Assembly (NCBI GenBank): GCA_022508305.1
Contig: JAFLVM010000003.1
Coordinates: forward strand, 1 to 64,000
Direction of reading: 5' to 3'
DNA from: Clostridiales bacterium
GTDB lineage: Bacteria > Bacillota > Clostridia > Christensenellales > CAG-314
DNA: 64,000 nucleotides
Positions within the stretch are counted from its first letter, which is position 1; each line of letters starts with the position of its first letter. Shown piece by piece: positions 32,343 through 42,360 of this stretch. Made by a program: the position numbers and the translations under genes. Under the pieces are notes generated by a model that ran no database searches, had not been told where the DNA came from, and saw nothing but the letters and a program-made list of their open reading frames with translations.

Positions 32343-35300
32343 ATGCCTAAGACAAAATCAACGCTTTACAAAGTATCGCTTGCTTTGTTAGCAGTGATAC
32401 TGTGCGCGTCGGTGATTGCCGCTGTGTGTCTCACGACGACAACCGCAGAAGCGTACACCGGTTCGGAATTGAACAAGCTTACGTCCTACAACATTTACAA
32501 CAGTAGTACTAAGTCGTTTACCGCTTCCGAATTGAAGAAACTGTTTACGGCTCTTGGAAGCACCGACGGCACGTATGCAGGCTTGCCTGTAGCTACTGCC
32601 CAAGGACAGTCGGTAGCAGGTAAGAGCATTATCGTCGAACTTGGCGGTAAGAAGTGGATAGCGGTCTACTATTCCAAGGCAGACCAAGCTACCGCTAACA
32701 ATGCCAAGTCCATTGCTCCTGCAAAGGGCAAGGCAGACGACGGCGACAAGGTACTAACATTGTGGCTTGCAAACACATCGACAGGTAAGTACACTTGGAA
32801 CCAGTACTATGACACGGGAACAAACACAGGTTCTCACACTGGCACAGATACCGACTACCCGTCCAACAACTACGGTATCAGTTTCATGCGCGCGTCCGTA
32901 CTTAACAACGGCGGAGACTACTACAGTCCCGCAGCAAACGGACAAAACGCAACGGCTACGAGTAACCACGGTTATATAACTCCCGAGAACAACAAGGCTA
33001 ACACCGAGTTCTATGACTTCACAACCGACAATATCGGCTTGATGAGTTACCTTGTTGCGCCCCGTTACATGAAGTGGCAATATGACGGTCAACAAGCAAG
33101 AAACCTTCGCGCTACAAGCAACAACAGCCAGTGGTGGGACGGTATCTTGAACAACGACGCGTGGGGTCTTGGCGGTTCGTACAGCGACTCAAACGGCGCG
33201 TACAACTGGATTAACAAACCCGGTTACACCGCTTGGATTGACGACCTTGTTTGGTTGCCTTCTCTTCCCGAGACCGGTATGGATCACAGCGACGGACGTA
33301 CTTTCGTTGGTTTGTGGGGCACTTCCAAGATTCAGAATTCATTTGATAATACCGCAGCAGACTGGTCCTGGCTGCGTTCCTCTGTTTATAATAGCCACCG
33401 TGCGTGCGTGCTGGGTGCCGGCGGCGTTGGCAGTGGTCTCGACGTGTCTGGTACTTACGCCGTTCGTCCCGCGCTTCACTTAAATCTATCCTCTGCCGCG
33501 GAAGCGGCGGGGCTTACACACAGTAAGCATGACCTGAAATGGGTTGACGACGGAAACGGCAACCACTATCAACAATGCACAGGATGCGAATATAAATCTC
33601 AATCAACACCGCACACCATTCAGTACGGTGTATCTCTTGATGCCCAAAACAAGCACAAGGGATTCTGCACAGTGTGTCATCTTGAAATTACCGAAGACCA
33701 CAAGCCGACGGGCAATATCACCGACGAAGGCAATCACGACCACGACGGACACTGGACGACGTGTAGCGTGTGCGGCGACAAAGTGGGGTACGTAAAGCAC
33801 ACCTGGAGTGGAAGTTGGGCGCAAGCCGATGATTACCATTACAAACTTTGCGACCAATGCGGTGAGATATATAAAGAAGACCACACCGTAAAAACATGGA
33901 CAAAACAGCCAGACAATGCTAATCACAAGGGCTCTTGCGAAACGTGCAGTAAGGAGTTCACCCAGCCGCACGACCTGGTGTGGCAGCAGAATGAGGAAGG
34001 CAAGTTCTATCAAAAGTGCTCCGACTGCGACTACCAAACTGACCCACAAGGCAGCAGCGGTGACGTTCACGAACACACTTGGTCGCAAGAATGGGCGGTT
34101 GACGAAAGTCACCATTGGCACGAATGTGAAGACCTGTCCTGTACTGCACGCAATGATGTAGACGACCACCAGCTTGATGACTGGGTAGCAGTAGACGGCG
34201 AACATTACAGAGAATGTAAGACTTGTCACCACAAGGCTCGCGAGGAAAGTCACTACTTAACTAAGCACGAAGCAGAACCTGCGACCTGCAAACAAACAGG
34301 TATCAAGGAGTACTGGGAATGCTTGGTATGTAGCAAGTTCTTCTCCGACGAAGCAGGTGAAAACGAAATAAGCGACCTTAACAATTGGAAACAAATTCCC
34401 GAAACAAGCGGTGGTGGACAATTAGGTATTGATTCATCCGCTCACGTTTGGGGCAGCTGGACAGACGCAGGCAACGGCAAGCACGAAAGACAGTGTACTT
34501 TGTGCGAAGCTACGGAAAGCGGCGACCACAACCTGACTCACATTGTATACTTAGACACAGCTAAGCACGGCGGCTATTGCGAAGAGTGTCAACTGTACGT
34601 TGAAGAAACTCACACCGCAACAGGCGACTATGCTGACGCCGACAAGCACGACCAAAACAGTCACTGGAAGATTTGCCAAGTATGTAACGGCAAGGTAAAT
34701 GAAGTGGCTCACGAATTTACGGAAGAAACCTGGTCTGCAAGCGGCGGAAAGCACTGGAAGGGTCAATGCAATATTTGTAACCAAAGATTCTTCGAGGACA
34801 CTCACCAACTCACTAAGATAGACGCTACCGAGCCTACTTGCGTACAGGACGGACACAAGGACTACTGGCAATGTGACGTTTGCCAAAAGTACTTCTCCAA
34901 CCAAGAAGGCACGTCAGAAATAAGCAACCTTACCAACTGGCTCAACAATGCAGGTAACGTTGCCCGCACAGGTAACGAACACGAATGGGATGACATCTGG
35001 CACTACGACGGTGACGGCGGTCACTACCACGAATGCGTACACAACAGCGCTCACCGTAGTTCACTGCAACATCACAACTACAACGATAAGTACTACGATG
35101 ATGGCGGCAACAATCACTATCAGGTGTGCGAGGATTGCAGTTATGAAACTGACCACGCAAACCACTCGGTAACGGCTTGGTCAAGCAACGGTAGCGAATC
35201 TCACACCGGTACGTGCGGAATTTGTCACCTGACTCTTACCGTTAACCACGATTGGGAACAAACCAAATCATTCGACAACAACGGTCACTGGTATAATTGT

Positions 35301-38300
35301 AAGTTCCACGGACAAGGCTGTACCGCCAAAAAGGATTACGCAGAACACAAGGTAACAACTTGGAACAGCGCCGACGACGACAATCACCGCGGCAACTGCG
35401 TAGACTGTGACAAGACCGCTATTACGGCAGCGCACAGTATTCAGTGGAACGAGGACAGCTCTAACAAGCACTACAAGACTTGTACGGTATGCTCGAATTA
35501 CGAATCCAACCACGAAGATCACGTTGTCACAAGATGGGTTGACAGCGGTGACGGTTCTAACCACATCGGTTACTGTTCAGTATGCGGTTCGGAAGAAGCT
35601 ACGGCTGGTCACAATTGGGACACTGAAAACCTCAAGTACGACCTCAGCGGACACTGGTACGAATGTAAGGATTGCAAGGCTAAGAGAAGCGATGATGCAG
35701 TTACTCACGAGTGGAACAAGCTTGAGTGGAAGGTAGCTGACGGCAAGCACTACAAGGAATGCGCAATCTGTCATCAAAAGTACGAACACAACGCTCACGC
35801 AAAGGAAACGATAGCGCAAGTTGACCCGACGTGTAAGGCTACGGGAACCAAGGCTTACTACCATTGCGCTGTATGCGACAAGTACTTCTCTGACGAAGCA
35901 TGTGAAAAGCTTATTGACCTTGACAGCTGGAAGAACCAATCAGGCGACAACGGCGGACTTATTCCCGTTGACTCCACAGCTCACGTTTGGGGAGAATGGC
36001 AGCTTGACAGCGGCAAGGGCGAACACTACAGAGAGTGTACGGTTTGCCAAACGGAAGACGGCGCGTCTCGCGCTAAGCACACAGTAACCATTGCAACCTT
36101 TGTAGACAACGACGGACACCAAGGTTACTGTACAGAATGTAAACTTCCTGTAAAGGTAGAACACACGCTCAACACTGACTACAAAGCAGAAGGCAACCAC
36201 GACCTGAACAGTCACTGGCAGACCTGTACTGTATGTAACGGCAAAGCAAATGAAGTAACACACGAGTGGAGCGGCAGTTGGACGAACGCAGGCGACGACC
36301 ACACTAAGACTTGTGGCGACTGCGGACAGGTGAAACGCGAAGCTCACAGCGTAACGTCTTGGACGAACGCAGATGACGGCGCTAACCACAAAGGAACTTG
36401 CGAATGCGGCGCGGAAATCAAGGAAACTCACGTACTCAGCGAGCTGAAGAAAGAATCCGACGGCGACAAATATTATCAAGAGTGTACTGTTGAAGGATGC
36501 AACTACAAGGTAACCTTTGATGTAGGCGACGTTCACGTACACAAATTCACCGAATTGCGTTTTGACGCGGTAAGCCACTGGTACAAGTGTGCGGAATGCG
36601 ATGCGTTGAGTAACGTAACTTCCCACAGCGGTGGCGAATGGGTAACCGATGGCAGCGGACACCACAAGGAATGCGAAACCTGCCATCAAAATTACAACAG
36701 CGGTAACCATATCTTGTCCTACAAAGACAACAGTAACGGCAAGCACTATCAACAGTGCGAAATCTGCAGTCACACAACTGAAGAGCAAGCGCACGTTGTA
36801 ACAATTGTCAAGAAGGTAAACGACACCAACCACGAAGGACGCTGCAACGACTGTGGAGCAACTGTGACAACAGCGCACACACCTAACGGCGATTTCAAGT
36901 CCGAAAGCAACCACAACCTTGACGGTCACTGGCTGACTTGTACCGAATGTAACAGCAGATACAACGAGGCAACGCACGAGTGGAGCGGCAGTTGGACGCC
37001 CGCAGAAAGCGACCACACCAAGACATGTGGCGACTGCGGACAGGTAAAACGCGAAGCTCACAGTGTAACTTCTTGGTCAAAGGACGACAACGTTAACCAC
37101 AAGGGTAACTGCGACGGCTGCGGCAAGGAAATCAAGGAAGCTCACGTTCTTAGCGAGCTGAAGAAAGATGTTGACGGTAGCAAGTATTACCAAGAATGTA
37201 CAGTAGCAGGTTGTATCCACAGAGTAGATTTCAACGATGTAGGCGACGTTCACGTACACACTTACAAGTGGCAGCATGACGACTTCTCTCACTGGAGAGA
37301 GTGTACTGACGCAACGTGTAAAGCCCTTGAGGATGACCCCAAACCTCACGACTTCAGTAATGGTTGGGGCGTATCCGACGGCAAGCACACTCACACTTGC
37401 AAAGAGGATAACTGTGGCTACACTCTCACCGAAGCGCACAACTTGATTTCATTCAGTGGCAAGACGGCAAGCTGTACGGAATACGGTCAACAACCCTACT
37501 GGTACTGCAAAGTTTGCGAAAAGTATTTCTCGGACGCAGACGGCAAGCAACTGATTAACAAGGACATTGAACAATGGCTTGACAACGTTGGCGAAGGCAA
37601 GATTGACAAAATTGCCCACAGCTACAACGGCAACTGGCTGAGCAATGAAAGCGGTCACTGGAAAGAGTGTACCGTATGCGGAAACAAGCAATCTGACCCC
37701 GTAACCCACTCCTATGGCAGCTGGATTGAATATGACAACTGTCAACACTACAAAGAGTGCTCAGCCTGCAACTACAGAACATATGCTGATCACAGCTACG
37801 GCAGTAATTGGACAGTATCAGCGGGTAACCACTCACGCAAGTGCGACAGCTGTACTCACAATGACGAACAACTACACGACAACGGTCTTGCGAAAAACCG
37901 CACGGCGCAACAGAACCCCGTAGGTGACACACCGGGCGTAAGAGCATATTCAAGATGCAGTATTTGCGACACCTACTTTGACAACAGCGGCAACCTAATT
38001 GGTAACGGCGTATCAGCGCTCGAAAGCTGGAAAGAAGGCGCAGGCAAGATTAACCCCGGCGAAGAAATCGCCCCACACGAACACGTTTACAACAAGACAA
38101 ATCAACATGACGGCGTAAGCCACTGGGACGAATGTGAATGCGGCGCTCGCGAAAACGTAACAGCTCACCAAGTAGCAGTAGGTGGCTGGACTCCGACAAA
38201 CGCTACAACCCACACGGGCTCGTGCGCAGTATGCGGCGAAACGGTAACGAAAGCTCACACCCTCAACAAGGACAATGAGTGCGAGGAATGCGGATTCGTA

Positions 38301-38732
38301 CTTACAACAGCGTCCGACTGTAAACACGTCGTAACAAGCGGAACAAGCAACGGTAACGAAACTCACAGCGGCGTTTGCGAAGTTTGCGGACTTACCGTAA
38401 GCGTAGCTCACGAATTTGGCGATGATTACGTAACTGACGAGAACGGTCACTGGCACGAATGTTCAGTATGCGGAGCGAAAACAGACGAAGCTGAACACAC
38501 CGTATCCGAATGGACTACGGATGGCGAGCATAGTCACAGCGGAGATTGCGAAGTATGCGGCGAACATCTCGATGTTGAACACAAGTGGCTGTTCGGTAGG
38601 TGCCTTGGCTGTGACGACAGACTTGTTGAGTACTCCGAAGGCGACATCGGTTTGGCAGCTGTGGCAATTGTAGCCCAATTGTTCGGACTAATTGCAGTGG
38701 CGGCTATCATCAGTCGCAGAATGAAGAGATAA
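32343..38732 (+). CDS. DGR-diversified giant surface protein
   Basis: 2129 residues. A signal peptide (about 1-38, cleavage near TAEA) precedes an N-terminal domain of about 350 residues rich in Trp, Asn and Gly. That domain ends in the variable segment (341-380: WSWLRSS...AVRPALH), matching the W-LRS...VRPAL-L frame of DUF6273-like, C-type-lectin-like variable domains. Residues ~395-2085 are Cys/His-rich modules (H-W-x5-C-x2-C-G style, ~43 CxxC). A C-terminal TM (about 2103-2123) ends in SRRMKR. The protein would be anchored by its C-terminus with the variable head far from the cell. Ribosome site GGAGG. The partner gene starts 14 bases downstream. Confidence 0.92.
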   Translation: MPKTKSTLYKVSLALLAVILCASVIAAVCLTTTTAEAYTGSELNKLTSYNIYNSSTKSFTASELKKLFTALGSTDGTYAGLPVATAQGQSVAGKSIIVELGGKKWIAVYYSKADQATANNAKSIAPAKGKADDGDKVLTLWLANTSTGKYTWNQYYDTGTNTGSHTGTDTDYPSNNYGISFMRASVLNNGGDYYSPAANGQNATATSNHGYITPENNKANTEFYDFTTDNIGLMSYLVAPRYMKWQYDGQQARNLRATSNNSQWWDGILNNDAWGLGGSYSDSNGAYNWINKPGYTAWIDDLVWLPSLPETGMDHSDGRTFVGLWGTSKIQNSFDNTAADWSWLRSSVYNSHRACVLGAGGVGSGLDVSGTYAVRPALHLNLSSAAEAAGLTHSKHDLKWVDDGNGNHYQQCTGCEYKSQSTPHTIQYGVSLDAQNKHKGFCTVCHLEITEDHKPTGNITDEGNHDHDGHWTTCSVCGDKVGYVKHTWSGSWAQADDYHYKLCDQCGEIYKEDHTVKTWTKQPDNANHKGSCETCSKEFTQPHDLVWQQNEEGKFYQKCSDCDYQTDPQGSSGDVHEHTWSQEWAVDESHHWHECEDLSCTARNDVDDHQLDDWVAVDGEHYRECKTCHHKAREESHYLTKHEAEPATCKQTGIKEYWECLVCSKFFSDEAGENEISDLNNWKQIPETSGGGQLGIDSSAHVWGSWTDAGNGKHERQCTLCEATESGDHNLTHIVYLDTAKHGGYCEECQLYVEETHTATGDYADADKHDQNSHWKICQVCNGKVNEVAHEFTEETWSASGGKHWKGQCNICNQRFFEDTHQLTKIDATEPTCVQDGHKDYWQCDVCQKYFSNQEGTSEISNLTNWLNNAGNVARTGNEHEWDDIWHYDGDGGHYHECVHNSAHRSSLQHHNYNDKYYDDGGNNHYQVCEDCSYETDHANHSVTAWSSNGSESHTGTCGICHLTLTVNHDWEQTKSFDNNGHWYNCKFHGQGCTAKKDYAEHKVTTWNSADDDNHRGNCVDCDKTAITAAHSIQWNEDSSNKHYKTCTVCSNYESNHEDHVVTRWVDSGDGSNHIGYCSVCGSEEATAGHNWDTENLKYDLSGHWYECKDCKAKRSDDAVTHEWNKLEWKVADGKHYKECAICHQKYEHNAHAKETIAQVDPTCKATGTKAYYHCAVCDKYFSDEACEKLIDLDSWKNQSGDNGGLIPVDSTAHVWGEWQLDSGKGEHYRECTVCQTEDGASRAKHTVTIATFVDNDGHQGYCTECKLPVKVEHTLNTDYKAEGNHDLNSHWQTCTVCNGKANEVTHEWSGSWTNAGDDHTKTCGDCGQVKREAHSVTSWTNADDGANHKGTCECGAEIKETHVLSELKKESDGDKYYQECTVEGCNYKVTFDVGDVHVHKFTELRFDAVSHWYKCAECDALSNVTSHSGGEWVTDGSGHHKECETCHQNYNSGNHILSYKDNSNGKHYQQCEICSHTTEEQAHVVTIVKKVNDTNHEGRCNDCGATVTTAHTPNGDFKSESNHNLDGHWLTCTECNSRYNEATHEWSGSWTPAESDHTKTCGDCGQVKREAHSVTSWSKDDNVNHKGNCDGCGKEIKEAHVLSELKKDVDGSKYYQECTVAGCIHRVDFNDVGDVHVHTYKWQHDDFSHWRECTDATCKALEDDPKPHDFSNGWGVSDGKHTHTCKEDNCGYTLTEAHNLISFSGKTASCTEYGQQPYWYCKVCEKYFSDADGKQLINKDIEQWLDNVGEGKIDKIAHSYNGNWLSNESGHWKECTVCGNKQSDPVTHSYGSWIEYDNCQHYKECSACNYRTYADHSYGSNWTVSAGNHSRKCDSCTHNDEQLHDNGLAKNRTAQQNPVGDTPGVRAYSRCSICDTYFDNSGNLIGNGVSALESWKEGAGKINPGEEIAPHEHVYNKTNQHDGVSHWDECECGARENVTAHQVAVGGWTPTNATTHTGSCAVCGETVTKAHTLNKDNECEECGFVLTTASDCKHVVTSGTSNGNETHSGVCEVCGLTVSVAHEFGDDYVTDENGHWHECSVCGAKTDEAEHTVSEWTTDGEHSHSGDCEVCGEHLDVEHKWLFGRCLGCDDRLVEYSEGDIGLAAVAIVAQLFGLIAVAAIISRRMKR
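33363..33480 (+). repeat. DGR variable repeat (VR)
   Basis: 118 bases inside the target gene, codons 341-380. It matches the TR except at 21 adenine-derived positions, one T-to-G change and a 3-base deletion. The diversified codons encode the surface positions of WSWLRSSVYNSHRACVLG and of the GVGSGLDVSGTY stretch. Its 3' end is identical to the TR. Confidence 0.95.
33491..33512 (+). promoter_or_regulatory. GC-rich hairpin 3' of the VR (retrohoming target element)
   Basis: CTCTGCCGC, loop GGAA, GCGGCGGGG: a 9-bp stem with two G-T pairs, 10 bases past the VR end. The prototype DGR requires a GC-rich hairpin or cruciform with a GRNA-type tetraloop shortly 3' of the VR for target recognition. 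Position and form match, though here it lies inside the coding region. Confidence 0.7.
36261..37259 (+). repeat. near-identical ~95-residue internal duplication in the stalk
   Basis: The segment coded by 36261-36542 (HEWSGSWTNAG... to GDVHVH) recurs at 36975-37259 with most residues conserved (CGDCGQVKREAHSVTSW in both). The offset is about 715 bases (~238 residues), so a multi-module super-repeat was duplicated in recent time. Confidence 0.85.
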
Positions 38733-38746
38733 GCGAGGTACGACAC

Positions 38747-40195
38747 ATGTTGAATTTATTGAATGTAGTAGATTTTTTTGGATTGTACGGCATGGACATT
38801 GATCTGCACGACACGATGTTTTGGCTATACATTGCTCAAGCGGTAATTGTGTTTATCGGTATCATTATCTTCTTTGTTCTGCTTGCTCGCACACGCGGCG
38901 GAAAACAAAGAGTAGTGGAAAAGGTCATTGTTTACGAAGAAGAGGAAGAGGACGAAGAACCCGTTGTCCAAGAAATCCGTAAGAAAAAAGTAGTTAAAAA
39001 GCAAGAGACGAAGCCCGCAGCAGTTGAGGAAACTGCTGCTGTGGCAGCCGTCGCAGAACCTCAACCGCAAGTTATCGTAGTTCCTGCCCCTGCGGCAGAA
39101 CCTGTAAAGGAATCCGAAAAGGTTGAAAGAGTACTTACAGGTATCAATCTTGACGTGGGAGTAGTACAACGCGAATTCACGGTTGGCGAGGAATTTAATT
39201 GCGACGGACTGCTTGTACGCGCAAACTACAACCTTGAACCCCTCACCGAAACAATTATTGCCTACTCCGTAGTAGACAATGAAGTATTTGACAGACTGTC
39301 CAACGTTAGCGAAATTAAGGTATGCTACGTACTTCGCCCCGACGTCAGTGAGGCCGGAATCAAGTTCGTAACCGTCAAATACGCAGACCAAACGGCAATT
39401 TACACGATTTCTATCAAGAATGCTCCCGTTGCGGAAGTTAAGGAAGAACAACCCGCTCCCGTAGAGGCTAAGGAACAACCCGCAGAGCCGGTAGTAGTTG
39501 AGAAAATCGTTGAAAAGCCCGTAGTGGTTGAAAAGATAGTAGAAGTAGAAAAGATCGTCGAAAAGCCTGTCGTGGTCGAGACGGTTGTTGAGAAACCCGT
39601 AGTGGTTGAACGCGTCGTTGTTAAGGAACAACCCGCAGAAACCGTCATCATTGACGAGGAGTCCATTGAGGCTGGCAAGCTGCGTTACGACAAGAGCTTT
39701 ACCGCGCGTTTCATTCAGTCCGACGACGACGTGAAGCACTGGTACACTCAAGTCAAGAACGAACTTCTATCTTTCCAAAAAGCTAAAGCTCGCATAAGCT
39801 GGAAACGCGAAACCTTCAAGGCGAACAAGCAAGTAGTAGCTATGTTGGCATACCGCGGAAAGACCTTGTGTCTGTTCCTGCCGTTGAACCCCAACGACTA
39901 CGCCAATTCCAAGTTCGACGTTGAAGACGCGTCAAAGGTTCCTGCTTACGCTGAAACTCCCGCTCTCATCCGCCTGAAGAATGACAAGCACGTCAAGTTT
40001 GCATTGGAATTGATTGGCGAGGCAATGAAGCAGAAGGGCGTCGATCGCAACGTTGCTTACGTTTCCGAAGACTTCTACCTTCCCTACGAGGGCATTGTAG
40101 AACTTATCAATAAGGGACTTGTAAAGCGCGAAATCAAGACCGCGGCAGACGAAGCGGTTTTCGAGCGCGGCAAGCAAACCGAGGACGACGAATAG
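38747..40195 (+). CDS. membrane protein with EKPVVVEKIVE repeats, DGR-target partner
   Basis: 482 residues. One TM near the N-terminus (about 23-45), followed by RTRGGKQR, implies that the rest is cytosolic. Next come an acidic stretch, a Glu/Pro/Ala linker, a small beta domain (about 135-225), then Val/Glu/Lys/Pro repeats (EKPVVVEKIVE type, 252-305). The C-terminal domain (about 315-470, KLRYDKSFTARFIQSDDDVK...) is seen in other gut Bacillota membrane proteins but I cannot name it. It starts 14 bases after the target stop (ribosome site GAGG), so it is surely co-expressed. A cytosolic link to the anchored surface protein is inference. Confidence 0.7.
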   Translation: MLNLLNVVDFFGLYGMDIDLHDTMFWLYIAQAVIVFIGIIIFFVLLARTRGGKQRVVEKVIVYEEEEEDEEPVVQEIRKKKVVKKQETKPAAVEETAAVAAVAEPQPQVIVVPAPAAEPVKESEKVERVLTGINLDVGVVQREFTVGEEFNCDGLLVRANYNLEPLTETIIAYSVVDNEVFDRLSNVSEIKVCYVLRPDVSEAGIKFVTVKYADQTAIYTISIKNAPVAEVKEEQPAPVEAKEQPAEPVVVEKIVEKPVVVEKIVEVEKIVEKPVVVETVVEKPVVVERVVVKEQPAETVIIDEESIEAGKLRYDKSFTARFIQSDDDVKHWYTQVKNELLSFQKAKARISWKRETFKANKQVVAMLAYRGKTLCLFLPLNPNDYANSKFDVEDASKVPAYAETPALIRLKNDKHVKFALELIGEAMKQKGVDRNVAYVSEDFYLPYEGIVELINKGLVKREIKTAADEAVFERGKQTEDDE

Positions 40196-40204
40196 TAGGA
40201 TTCG

Positions 40205-40308
40205 GGGGTTCCACTAAAACAGGGTCGCTAAGCCTTGTTAGCAGCATTTATGACCAACCAAAACAAACCGCTTTACTGCGACTGTTTTGTAGCGGAACCC
40301 CATTCCCT
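40205..40308 (+). terminator. large hairpin with terminator tail after the DGR locus
   Basis: GGGGTTCC (40205-40212) pairs with GGAACCCC (40294-40301). The inner arms CTAAAACAG and CTGTTTTGTAG also pair, and a sub-hairpin GCTAA/TTAGC lies at 40227-40242. The tail is ATTCCCTTTTTT. Related in sequence to the inverted repeat at 30866-30905. Confidence 0.75.
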
Positions 40309-40325
40309 TTTTTAACCACAAATTC

Positions 40326-40362
40326 AAATTGCTTATCTGAACTAAGATAAGCAATTTTTTTA
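40326..40362 (+). terminator. intrinsic terminator, GCTTATCT-type (copy 3)
   Basis: 13-bp stem AAATTGCTTATCT (40326-40338) with complement 40345-40357 and a T-run. Shares its core with the two hairpins at 28836 and 28955. Confidence 0.88.
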
Positions 40363-40366
40363 TTTT

Positions 40367-40399
40367 TCAAAAAGGCTCATTCCTTAGGAATTGAGCCTT
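40367..40399 (-). terminator. terminator of the GH13 gene
   Basis: On the minus strand AAGGCTCA-ATTCC/GGAA-TGAGCCTT (one bulge) followed by TTTTGAAAAAT. It lies 40 bases past the GH13 stop. Confidence 0.8.
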
Positions 40400-40436
40400 G
40401 TTAATACATATTATTTGATTGATTTGTGGTGCATTT

Positions 40437-42116
<1,680 letters not shown>

Positions 42117-42360
42117 ATTTTCACCTGTTTGTAGCCTTTTTTGCTATTGTTTTTGCCGTAGCGGCTGATTTTTGTTAGTGTGAGCCGCTGTTTCAACGTA
42201 AATTATACAGTATTTTATAGGGAATTTCAATATAATATAAAAAATATAATTTATTTGAAATTTTGCGCGCCAACAGTACACAATGTAGATATTTTATGCT
42301 AATATATACGATAGATAAGTATATTTTGTTGCAATTTACGCTGCAAAAAGGTGGAAAACA

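Noticed and set aside
35940-37061. 373-codon minus-strand frame inside the giant gene, with several others like it
   Set aside because: Shadows of a repetitive CxxC-coding sequence: Val/Ala/Ser-rich, no start context, no family pattern.
32343-38732. CRISPR-like periodicity from the many similar modules
   Set aside because: Repeats are in-frame protein modules of uneven length with no spacer-repeat pattern.
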